A stretch of 64,000 nt of DNA, from positions 119,767-183,766 of the forward strand of contig FN649730.1 of NCBI GenBank assembly GCA_000310025.1, read 5' to 3'. This document shows, piece by piece, positions 37,851-49,211 of the stretch; within the stretch, counting starts at the first letter, position 1; each line of letters opens with the position of its first letter. The position numbers and the translations under genes were made by a program. The notes under the pieces were generated by a model that saw only the letters and a program-made list of their open reading frames with translations, was not told the origin of the DNA and searched no databases. This stretch comes from Ectocarpus siliculosus. Lineage: Eukaryota > Sar > Phaeophyceae > Ectocarpales > Ectocarpaceae.

Positions 37851-38073
37851 CATCCGGCTGCACTACAGCAGCTAGCAGCTGACTTCGGGTCATTGTCGAT
37901 CAATTGTTGTCCCGCGTTGTTGCAGTTTCTTTCGTGCCACAAGTAGAGCGAGTGTGACTACAAGCACGCATACAACTTCCACACACACCACCCCCGCGCT
38001 GAGCCAGCCCAACCCCAGCAAAAATTCTCCACTTACCCTGCCCGTGTTGACAGCGGCTTGATTGACTCGGCAG
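37779..38073. repeat. 29 bp direct repeat flanking 237 bp
   Basis: GTGTTGACAGCGGCTTGATTGACTCGGCA occurs at 37779-37807 and again at 38045-38073. The first copy is part of the pol fragment; the second is followed by unrelated sequence. It may mark a local duplication or a repair-generated junction at the end of the gypsy fragment. Confidence 0.6.
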
Positions 38074-39671
38074 CCTATAACGTAGGGCAGCAGTGGCACA
38101 AGCGTGGAGCAGCGACACAGTAACAAATCACCGTCGACGGGGAGAGGTGAGAATGTCCGATTAGTCTTTCATATATATATTCATTATCTTTAGTCCCAAA
38201 GTCTAGTTGGTTTTGGTCCCAAAGTCTCGTTGGAATTTGCAAGGGCGCAGACGAAGAAGGCGGAAACCCGGACGTACTATGTGGAAGGGCGCTGCGCGGC
38301 GTACGGCTCCGCGGTCGCCCCTTGCGCTCGTAGGCTGTTTTGCGATGTTGAGTGTGAGCGAGTTGAGTTTTGAGATGAGAGGAACAAATTGTGTGCGAGA
38401 AGTGGTGCTTTTCTGGTCGAAGAGCGGAGACACACAATCAATTTATCAAATACTGCGACGGCCGGAGAACAGAGAGTCGAATATGAATATTTGGCTAGAA
38501 ACAACACCGCAGCAAGCACAACGTCTAGTTTATTGTACAGAGATTATGCGCCAAAAGTGCGTGCCGGGTGGTTGAAACTAACTACATCATCAGTACAAAA
38601 CGTCCTTACAATTGCAAAGCGGTTGAAGAGATCCTCCGTCGGTATAATTTCGTTGGGTCGGTACTTTCTCTCTACCCGACGTGCGCCGGGTGGGTGTGTA
38701 AGAAATAGGGCGGGCGCATTAGACTCGCCTTCGCTCTTTTCAAACCATCCGTCAGGGTTGCTACCGAGTGCCACATGCCTCTACACTCACACGGCTTGAT
38801 ATATTCCTGTTCAGTTCCTCCAAGCCTTACTTGCGTCGTTACGAACGCTGCGTCGTTACGAACGCGGCTTGATACTCAAAAGTATCAGTTCCTTTTTCAG
38901 AAAGTATCAAACCATCCGTCAGGGTATGACAAGCCTTGGTGCACGCACGAAGACTTATTCACACTATCAGTTCCGTCCAACCTCAGTATCAAACCAGCAT
39001 GCCTTGTTTCAGACCGCTTCACTCATTGTCCGTTCCTTTCGATCTCATGATCAAACCAACATTTTCTGCTGATTGTGATTCTTGGTATCAAACCAACCAT
39101 TTCGCGCAGTGTCACCCACCCGGCCCGGCGTTTCGGGTCATTTGACTGTCTTTCTAGAAGGGGGTTGACAAGGACGGTCAGACGGCTCGTACTTCCGTAT
39201 CAGTTCGTTCCAGTCTCAGTATCAAACCAACGATCTAGCCCGTATCACCCGGCCGGCCTTGGTACTCCAATAAGATTTCCTCAAAATACTGTCGGCTCAA
39301 ATTTGACTTGATACGAAGAGATAGACGTCTTGGCCCTCAGTATAATGGGAAAGACTTCGTACTCAGTACTACACAACATGTCTTCATACTGTCAGTATAT
39401 ACATATACATACGTCAGTATATACCGTCGCTTGCTCAATATCAGCCAACCTGATGCTCCGTACCACGTGCCAGCGTTTACATTGATCTGACACACACTCA
39501 TCATCACATGCCGTAGAGCTCATTGTCGGGTGGATTGGTGCTCGGTACCACACTATCAATCAAGGCGCCTCACCTGTATATTACACTCCTGCCCCCCACC
39601 CTCACGGTTTGTGGGTCACAATAACAGGAAACGCACAATTGGGATATTTCATCAATCTTGCGGGACTGGCG
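38074..39671. other. intergenic, no gene seen
   Basis: No supported coding frame. The words AGTATCAAACCA and CAGTTCC(T/G)TCCA recur from about 38880 to 39230, giving a loose, decayed repeat texture. Confidence 0.4.
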
Positions 39672-40290
39672 TATCAGGCTGACTCTTACGGCAACCGAAA
39701 GTTGGTCCGACGGATTGTTTTGGACTGGCATACCCCCAACCCCCCTGATTGGCCACGGATTCGACCAAGAGACAGACCTCTCACCACATCACCACATAGT
39801 TCTCCCTCCATGATGGTCGGGTCGTCACCAAAACTTGACGACTGTACGCACCACACCTGTAGGCGTCTTTGAAGCTAAATAGTGGTGACTGCTGTGGGGT
39901 CTATGATTGCGAGCAAAAGTAAGAATCCGTATGGAGAATCCGCAGGAGATGCTATACGATAGTTTGGCGATAGTTTGGCCAAACTATCGTATAGAATCCT
40001 CGACGGGTTCTCCATACGGATATTTACTTTTGCTCGCATGGATTGACATCTTCTCAGCACACACAGACCCCACAGCAGTCACCACTAGCTTCAAAGACGC
40101 CTACAGGTGTGGTGCGTCAGTCTTCAAGTTTTGGTGACGATCCGACCATCATGATGGGAGAACTCTGTGGTGATGTGGTGAGAGGTCTGTCTCTTGCTCG
40201 AATCCGTGGCAAATCAGGGTGGGAGTGGGGGTATGCCAGTCCAAAAAAATCCGTCGGGCCAACTTTCGGTTGTCATAAGAGTCACAGCCT
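39672..40290. mobile_element. 0.6 kb hairpin (inverted-repeat) element
   Basis: The two halves are reverse complements over about 300 bp each, with scattered mismatches and small indels, meeting at about 39978 (ATAGTTTGGCCAAACTAT). The left arm begins near GACTCTTACGGCAACCGAAAG and the right arm ends near CTTTCGGTTGTCATAAGAGTC. There is almost no spacer, so a transcript would fold into one long hairpin. No protein is encoded. It resembles a foldback or MITE-type element, or a hairpin locus for small RNA. Confidence 0.7.
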
Positions 40291-41820
40291 CAGATGTGCA
40301 AATATAGCCTTGCCGAATGTTTGGGGTCCATCGGGTAGGTAGGTGGCTTTGTTATCGAATGGCCGCCAGTTGTGCATGTATGTGAAAAAAATAGATAAAA
40401 GGGCGAAACGATATTTTTGTAACGACTTGGGCTTGGGCGCATTCACTGCCGTCAGCACTTTGGGAGCGGGGTCAGAAACAATTCCGATATACAGGTACCA
40501 GTACTTTTGTTTGAAGTACAACGCGGCGCAACCCGGGGCCTTTGCCCTCAGAATTTCTCGATTTCGCCCGACCTGAGCGTTTGGGCTATTTGTTCGGGAT
40601 AGAAAGAACACCTATCGAGTCTGAGGATTTGCATCATAATTTTATAATTTGTACCCCGACATCAAACATAACTCATTCTCGGGACAACTTCATAGGGTAC
40701 TGCTAGGTGTTTGTTGGGCCGCCGGCAGCAAAGTCCGGCATACCCGAAGTCTGTGTGCACCGCAATACAATACTTCCTCTGCTCGGAGATATATGCATAT
40801 GACCGGTTGTATTTCTATGTAGAGACCATCTCACTTAGTAACAAGAAATGAGCTATCCCCCCAATGGCTGTCGAGCACGAATCCTTCTTTGACAATGGCG
40901 TCGACGTGAGATTTCAGAGTGTAAGCTTTTTGTTGCAAAAGACAAGGGTTCAAATGTCGCTGCTCACCAACCCTATCTTAAAGAACAACGGAAAAAAAGA
41001 ATAACGGTGGGTGGTCAAGAAGGACGCACGGCTACCGAAGTCGGAACTTTTGATGGCGAGATGGTGGACGTAGCGAACCCACCCGTGTATTCACGCACAG
41101 AGGATTGTGAAGAAGCGAATCGCCCCGCCGCCAGCCGGTCGGGTTCCGGTTACCCTAGAAGACTTCTCTCGCTCGGCAAACAAGAACAAGTCTCGAGAGG
41201 GGGGGAGTAACGTGAAAACCATTTCGAAATTCATAAAGAAAGCTACTATCTCCCCAGCGTCTGTCGAGGACTATTCCTTTTCACAGTTTTTGCGAAATCC
41301 GGAAATGAATATAAGGCCGGTTGTTTTTTGAAACGCTTAGAGATTGATTCCTTGCATATATATATGTTCATTTTAGCACCCTCGGACGGGTTAGGTGGTC
41401 AAAGGACAAATATCGGACATAGGGGGTGATAAGTTCATCATCCGTTCCCGTGAGAAAATTAACTCCGATACTGATCTCCCGAGAAAATGGTTCGTAAGGA
41501 ACGGGGGGTGTCGTATTTTCTCTCGTACGCGCCAAAATTGAATTTTCTTCTATATTTTTTAATTATGTGTTTTTTGCGACCTAAGCTACCGTACAACCAC
41601 ATGTTGAAGTATCTTGAGTAATTCTTTGGTGTTGACCGGGACCAATCATTCAGGGTGGCAACAATGAGCAAGTTGGACGGACAATAACGAAGCGAACAAT
41701 AAAATTTATTCAGAAAATCGATGTATTTTCGGAAAAAAAGTGTGTGTTGAGCGGGATTCCGAACTCATGACCTTGTGTGTACGAAGTCTTGGAGGGAATA
41801 TTCTGTCGACCTTCTCTATA
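40291..41820. other. intergenic, no gene seen
   Basis: No supported gene on either strand. The sequence is more AT-rich than the genic parts. Confidence 0.4.
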
Positions 41821-43090
41821 TACCCACCCCTTTCTCGGACAAAAGTGGGTACTCGAAAATCCAGCTCGCGCGCACTCCATAGGCGACCCCCAAACGACTC
41901 AAAACCCCATTCTGACACCTGGGCGACACAGACAGGGACCATACACAGCACGGGCATCGATTTTTTCCCACTTTCAGGCACACCTTTGGCCCTAATACCG
42001 CCGACGCGCGCAAGGCCTCACCAGAGTGCCCACTTCTGTCCGACATCGCGGTGGGCATACCCAGCGGCGTCAACTAATTTTTTCATGTACCCACTTGTGT
42101 CTGTATTTTGACCCACTTTTGTCCAAATTGTACCCACTTTTGTCCACTTACGGACGGCGAAAATCGAGCGGAAACCGGCCTCCACGTCACCGCACGGCAG
42201 AACATCGAATAGCCTCGGAACGTCTCAGAATCTCCCAACACCGAATCCATGGCATCTTTCCTATCCATGGCTGCCGACTGCGGACCGACTACGGAGGACC
42301 ATGTCAGAAACATGCCAGACCCCTTCGGTACCGACCGGCACGGGAAATAATACCAGGCACGGGAAGATACCCGCGGTAAGCCCGGCAAGCAGCGCACTAA
42401 CGGCACGCCACAAAATAAATGCGCGACACACAACGGACAACACAACCAACGGGTCGCGCATACAGAACAAAAAGACGCGCAAACAGCAACAACACACACA
42501 AAAACACCAACCACCACGACGAGTGCACACCGACTCGTCACGGCAACAGTAGGCTTGCCGTGGGTATCTTCCCGTGCCGGTACCGAAGGGGTCTGGCATG
42601 TTTCTGACATGTTCCTCCGTAGTCGGTCCGCAGTCGGCAGCCATGGATAGGAAAGATGCCATGGATTCGGTGTTGGGAGATTCTGAGACGTTCCGAGGCT
42701 ATTCGATGTTCTGCCGTGCGGTGACGTGGAGGTCGGTTTCCGCTCGATTTTCGCCGTCCGTAAGTGGACAAAAGTGGGTACAATTTGGACAAAAGTGGGT
42801 CAAAATACAGACACAAGTGGGTACATGAAAAAATTAGTTGACGCCGCTGGGTATGCCCACCGCGATGTCGGACAGAAGTGGGCACTCTGGTGAGGCCTTG
42901 CGCGCGTCGGCGGTATTAGGGCCAAAGGTGTGCCTGAAAGTGGGAAAAAATCGATGCCCGTGCTGTGTATGGTCCCTGTCTGTGTCGCCCAGGTGTCAGA
43001 ATGGGGTTTTGAGTCGTTCGGTGGTCGCCTATGGAGTGCGCGCGCGCTGGATTTTCGAGTACCCACTTTTGTCCGAGAAAGGGGTGGGTA
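41821..43090. mobile_element. 1.27 kb foldback element with long inverted repeats, TA-flanked
   Basis: Arms of about 510-530 bp (41821 to about 42340, and about 42571-43090) are nearly identical inverted repeats: positions pair as x and 84911-x without net indel for the first 500 bp. Ends are TACCCACCCCTTTCTCGG and its complement, flanked by TA on both sides (41819-41820 and 43091-43092). The left arm carries a ~22 bp extra insertion near 42335. The word ACCCACTT(T/G/C)TGTC occurs repeatedly in each arm, at the end and near 42024, 42089, 42111 and 42132. The ~200 bp centre is A/C-rich. No transposase frame. High arm identity suggests recent activity or gene conversion. Confidence 0.75.
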
Positions 43091-43851
43091 TACCCACTTG
43101 TGTCTATTTCCCTTGTCTAAACCGGCCTTCCTCATATTTCCGAGCAGAGGGAGTAGTGTTTATATTGAAATGTCTCAGTTACAACAGGGATACGTACACG
43201 CATTCGACACTCCACAGCACGCCGAAGTGAGACATTGAAGGAGCTCGGCCAACTGTCATAGTAAAAGGAAAATGTGTCATTCTTGATCGACGCTACCACT
43301 GTACTCGAGGCCATCAAAGAACATGCCATTGCTGGCAACTGCCCACGAATTCAGATTGGGAGGCCTTCGAGTCGACACAGGGGCGGCGAACGCTGACCGA
43401 CACCAAATCCTCCGTCGCAACCACCGGTTTTTGAAGTCAAGCATCTGTTCCCTTGACATTTCGTTGCCGTAGCGTGAAGTTATCTGAGCATGGACAATTA
43501 GATGAGCTGGTTTCTCGACAGTCTCAGGAGCCTACCCGCCACCTCTACGACTATCGTGCGCATTTCGAGCTAGATCAAGTACGCGCCGCATGAAATCGCC
43601 GTTGGACAAGTACTGTACAGTCGTGATGCGGGGGCGGTGATACAGGCGTGGGCTTTGCTTGAAGGAAGCGCAATCACGCCGAACGTGACCCTTCCTTGTG
43701 GACCTCAAATGGTTTAATGTTTGTTCAGATGCGTAAATAATTCAGGCGATGCCGCGTCTGTATTTCTACCCTGTTTTCACGGAAGCTGCGGTACGCCGGG
43801 TCCAGATGTCTGTCCTAAGCGACGTTCTTTTTGTTACATGAACAGCCAAAT

Positions 43852-44065
43852 GTCAGGTTGAATCAACGCCGAAAACAAATAACGGTGTCTTGGGACCCTC
43901 GGCGTAGAACTAAGAACAAGAACACCGTTTGTCATACAGGGTCGAACGTCTTTGTTAGATGAAGACCCTGCTCTTCAGTGCCAGGTTGAATCCACGCGGT
44001 ATAAACAAACGGTGTCCAGGGGCCTCGGCGTAGAAAAAAGAACAAGAACCAGTTCATCAGACAGA
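43852..44065. repeat. two tandem ~85 bp units, period 127
   Basis: CAGGTTGAATC(A/C)ACGC, CGGTGTC, CCTCGGCGTAGAA and AAGAACAAGAAC occur in the same order at about 43854-43935 and 43981-44062. Confidence 0.6.
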
Positions 44066-45404
44066 TATGCCTGCTCAAGGTGCTCCGCTTGAGGCAGCTC
44101 GATATGCATCGAGCCTCAGCCACAATAAGCGGTTCTTAGGTGCGGGCTCCATCTGAAGTTGAAGTTCGGTGTTTTGAGTCACGTGTTGTTTTTTTTACCG
44201 ATCAGTCCCTGAAGGAGGTTCCATAGCTTTCTGACAATGTTTTATGCTCAAGGTTTGGTGCCGTGGGGTATCATGCGCGTAGGTTTTTTTTTTGTTTTGA
44301 CCCTTGAATACCTACGTCAGAAGGCGGCTGGTTCAAGTATGGGGGTGGATTGCGTGCCCGTGGCTTGGTTTCTCAGCGAAAAGAAAACATCAGCAGCAAT
44401 GCCGGTAGGTCTACGCAGCGTCTGTTTGGTACCAGGCATGATGCCTTCGGGTATCGTCGAGAGTGTAGCGAAAATGGTCGAGAAAACCCTTTCCACGCGC
44501 TCTTTGGGTGTGGTTTCATCGCCGTATGGTATGAAGCGGTGTGCCTGCTTCTCGCCGTCTCTTCAAACATCTAGTATCAAGAGCCTTCCCCTTCCGCCCG
44601 TCCTGGAAAAAAAGTTTCGTCGTCCCATAGAGAGCGTGCACCAATTGTTCCATTGACAAACGATCATGACCAAATGTAGTGCAATTTCCTGCTCCTTTAA
44701 AACAAGCGGTGTAAAATCACGATAGTATGGCACGTTGCAACTCTTCTCGGCCATTCTGGTTAGACTACTGCAGACATTCGGATGACAGGCCAATCCGCAT
44801 TTTTCTGTTTGAAAAAAGGATAAGACGCAACGCATCCGCGACAACCCACCTCTACCGCAAGCTCTCTGAAGAAATCAACGGATCGTAGTACTTCGTATTG
44901 CGCTTCGACCGACGGCCTACCGCACAATCAATGCCCTGCTCATATCCGCGTCTCACGAGAACAGGACACCACGGAGTATCTTTTGTACTGCATGCGTTCA
45001 CTGGCTGCAACATCTACCCCAGCTCTACCAAAGCATGTAGTTCGGGCTTAGAAAAACAATGTGTCGGCGTTGACACTGTCCTTCCCAAGCACTTTCATGC
45101 CAAAATTTGCATTGCTACAGGTACTCATATATTTTAATTATATCCCTTTACACACGTACAGGTGTATTATATTCCTCGATATATCCGATGACCCCGGATA
45201 TTTTATGTCGATGTATATATCGAATGTTTCCTGACATAATATCAATTTCCTGATACCTCTAGAACAGCGTTTTTGCTGTACAAGTGCGCTACACTGTTAG
45301 CCATCCACGTTCGTACGCCCACCGGAATGTTACCCGAATCATTGCTTGCCCTCGCTACCCTCGTCAGACGCAGCAAGGGGAGAAAGAAAACGGACGACAT
45401 CAGG
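44066..45404. other. intergenic, no supported gene
   Basis: Several open frames of 70-140 codons overlap here on both strands, but none shows a recognisable motif or convincing splice borders. It precedes the secreted-protein gene and should hold its promoter. Confidence 0.4.
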
Positions 45405-48400
45405 ATGTGGGGAAGAGTCTGGATCATGCCGCTGTTGACAGTGTTCGTGGTCATCTTCAGCGCGTCACTCGCCTCCGGTCGAGCTTGCGAGTGTGATGGA
45501 CCTACAATGTCTGAGCCGAGTTCCGAATCGATCAATGTGCTGGATTGCGGCGCGACCATTGAGGGTGAAGCGATATGCGGCGATGCAGGCAACATGGTCT
45601 GCGTATGCGACTACAGCATTTCGATTGATGTGGACATGCTCGCCTTCCTCGCCGGCACCGTCGACTCGCCCACCATAACGTGGTGGTGCGATCACAATGG
45701 CGGCGATGGCTACTGCACAAGTGAGGATATATTATCTGCAACACACGACACCGACCACTCAATGCAAAACGTCTTCGATGAATGAATGCGCAAGCGCTTG
45801 ACAAGAATTGTCTGCTTTTATCGTCAAGTAGATCGATTCAATACTCTTCTAGTACCGTCCTTGCTACCCTTTACACATCCGTACTTTGGGAACCACCTTC
45901 GATGACCACATCTTGAGCTATAAAACTCCAACCCTAACCCTACCACTTTGAAAAACGTTCGACTCGCACTGCATGAAGCCATCATCTCAAGTCACGTTTT
46001 GGGTTGCGCGCCGATGATGGTATACTGGGTATAGGTCAAGTCGTGTGCAAAGATACGCCGCACGTCAGCTGCTAGTTGTTCTACCGATTGAACCGCAGCC
46101 CTAATATTCTGTAGGCTATATCTCGAAGTCTTCACAACTAACCCCCTGGATCGGGCGTTTTTTTTTCGGCTCGCGATTTTATACGCCTCGCTATTTCCGA
46201 GTTGATGAGGGGGTGAACGACATCATCTCGCTTTTTGCGATTTTGCCTTTTCTTCCTGTCGGTGAAGCATATATGTTGAGGTGTACATTCTATCGTGGAC
46301 CCCGGGAAAAAGGGAACGCCGTCGTCTCGAGGCCTTGAACGAAGCCCCTCGTCGAAAACGTGCCCCGAAGACGCACGACTGGTGCTTGTGTCTTGAAATG
46401 AAAGCTGCTGAAGACGGCTGCATCACGTTCGCACCTGTGTGAAGATAGGCTAGGCTGTCCTATTCTCCGCAGTTTGCTAGCCTTGACAATACCCCAAGCA
46501 CTCAACGCTTTATTGTTGCCGATACTTACACCAAGCAAACCGCAAGGCAGTACTTGGTGTGTCGCCGTCTTGGTTGTGTTTTGGCTCCCCAGTGCCCTTC
46601 ACATGAAAAACTTCATTCATTACATTATAAGCAGTTGTTAATTGTGGAGATTCACAAACGGCGTGTGTGATTGATGTTACATGAGTCGTTATAAAGAACA
46701 TGTGAAGGAATTGAAACGCGTCAAGTACGGATCGGGGTCAATGACTGGACATGATTCTGACGTTAAGACGAGAAGATGCCGACATGAAAGGTTGAACATC
46801 ATATTTCTGTGTCGTTGCAACTATTTCATACGACTCCCATGTGGACAACGCCCGCTTTGCGAGGCACTGAAGCACAAACACGTCGTATTTTTTGTGCGCC
46901 ATTTGTCGAGAACTTCCCGTCCCTTTTGCCCCGGCCCCACGCAAACGGTTGTATTCGTCTGAATGATACCCTCACATCAAAAAGGGCACAAGCGCTTCCC
47001 CCATATGGGAGCGAGACCCTCTTCCTCGAATAGTTTTATCACAACAGTCGACAGATAAGCGTGGAATCAAAGCTGAAAGCGCAACCCGTTCACCCTGTGT
47101 GCAATGGGGTTTTTTGTTTTCACTCCCAGGCGGTACACCAAGTTGCCCAATCAATGCCTTACGGTATTCATGCAATGTTTGGACTTGCAGCGAGAAAGCA
47201 AACGACAAAGAGAAAATAGTTCAATTTATTTGCAGGCTAAACAGGCATTCGTACACTATAAGCCCTTTCGACACATACCGAGACCAAGGAAAAGCAAGTG
47301 TATCCCATGGAACGGTGTGTACATAAACATTTGACAGCGATCGCAGAATCGTGTCGCGACACTGATGCTCTCTGGCATTTTGCGGAGGCTTTCCTCATGG
47401 GAATACCAGTGTTTTTCGTGAGTTGGTAGTTAATTTATCCCTCTTTGTTTTGTGATTTAAGAAAAAACGCATCTGTTTCGACTTTTTCCCGCCATCATGC
47501 CCCCGCCAACTAATATCTTTTTTCCGTTTTTGCTCCTTGACTCTCCCCCTATCTCTGGTGATACCCTCGGTGTCTACGCGAACAGATTGCTCGGAAACGT
47601 CCCCATGCACTGGGGAAGGTGAAATCTGTTGTCCGGAGACTGGCCTTTGCTCGGTTCCCGACTCCACCGGCGCTTGCGGTGAGAACATCCGATGCACGAA
47701 CTGGAAACCTTCCACATGAACACGCCAGGGTAGCCATGGCTATTGCTCGTCGTGGTTGAGAAGGACAAACAATTTTCGCCGATGCACGACAGTTTTTATC
47801 CAAATCGGAGTCCCGCCTGTGCTCTATCAACAGTTATTCCGTAGACGTAACCGACTCGTGTCCCGCCTTCTTACGTTGTCACGCAAATCTAACAAGGAAG
47901 CAAACTGAGTTGGGTACAACCACGTTGGTCAGTCGCGGATGAACGTGCTGCGTGTAGCAGTGATTCAACGAGACTGATTCTCACCCTTTTTCTCGTACCC
48001 AGGTGATCCGCACATGACCGGCTTCCTTGGCCAAAAGTTCGATTTCGTTGGGCGGGACAGTGAATGGTACGCCGTCGTTTCGGATATGCCCGGTCTTGAG
48101 GTCAACATGCGCGTGACGTCCCCCGTTCCTGCCGAGCCCGAGATCACCTACATCACCGGACTCGGTATCAAGACCGTCGACACCGAGGGATTGGACCACT
48201 CCATTGTCATCACGGTCACGGACCCCCACAGCCTGGACAGCGCCTGTCCCGTGGAAGGCTCAACTTGTCTGGCGGACGGCGCTCTTACTGTTGAACTCGA
48301 TGGTGAAGTCGCTCTTTTGTCTCCTGGAGAGGTCGAGCTCGGCCCCAACGTGGCAATCTCTGCGGTCAACCTTCCGGGCGCTTGCAGGTGAATCTGAACC

Positions 48401-49211
48401 CTAAGTCAATCTGGTCATGAAGCCCGTCCCACTCTGACGTGAGTCTGTACCCGTCGACAATGTCTGAAACACACTGCAGGCGAAAAAACCGGGCGAAGAG
48501 GAGCAGCTTGTCGTCAATGCCAAGAGTCAAGCGTTGTGTAACCTCTTTGTCGATAATGTCGCGTTCGTGGATCCGTTCAGGTCTTTCGGGTTCGAGGAGT
48601 ACTGGGAGCGCAAGAAAGCAGAGTACACGGCCAGCGGCCGGAGGCTCAACAACTTCTCGCAAATGCAGGAGATGTCGGACTGGATCCTTGGTGACCCTAC
48701 CGCGACCAACATGGCCGAGTGCACGGAATACGTGTTGGGTGCGACGGTCGACGGCGAGGCTGGATTGCTCGGGCATGATTCGGAACACACGTCATTCCAA
48801 ATCTTGACTCCCAAGGGAAGCATCCGCCTCACCCACGGCCGCCTCCACCAGCTTGCCATGCGTGACCCGACGGACAGGTTCGATATTCCGGATCACCTCA
48901 CCTGGCAGATGAACCTCGCCTTTGACAACATTGACCTGGCTCTGGACGCTACGGGTATCCTCGGCGAGACGCAGCAGCACACTCTCGACGCCAACGGCAA
49001 CCCTATCATGGAGGGGATGGCTGCTATCCGTGGGTCGCAGGAAGACTGTGAGTACAATGGTCTCGGGGATGGTTTTGCGGCTCGGTTCCGGAACGATAAC
49101 GGAGTGTCAGTTGGCGGGAACAGTCGGAAGCATAGCACTGTGTTTGATATGTTGGCGTGGAATTTACACGAAATATGCATGGATGCGGCGGGGGTCACCT
49201 GTCTTGGGTAA
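45405..49211 (+). CDS. secreted cysteine-rich protein with GDPH (VWD/root-cap-like) domain, four exons
   Basis: Exons: 45405-45720, 47586-47678, 48003-48387, 48480-49211. The first two junctions keep phase. Residues 1-25 are a signal peptide (MWGRVWIMPLLTVFVVIFS), so the protein enters the secretory pathway, probably to the cell wall or outside. Then come a Cys-rich region, a compact knot-like CCPETGLCS segment in exon 2, and GDPHMTGFLGQKFDFVGRD in exon 3: the start signature of von Willebrand factor D-type and plant root-cap-like domains. Exon 4 (about 240 codons) continues the extracellular module and has several Cys. The exon 3-4 join is out of phase by one; a seventh A in the A6 run at 48483-48488 would restore it, so this is either an assembly indel or a real frameshift. 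A GTAACT just before the stop leaves room for another 3' exon. ATG at 45327 is a possible earlier start. Partner and function are unknown. Confidence 0.7.

Noticed and set aside
41740-43230. mirror-image open frames on both strands, apparently duplicated proteins
   Set aside because: They are identical only because the foldback arms are inverted repeats; no known domain, simple repeated words.
45940-45965. CCCTAACCCTA-like telomere words (also near 25345)
   Set aside because: Only two or three units; chance or a tiny interstitial remnant, not a telomere.
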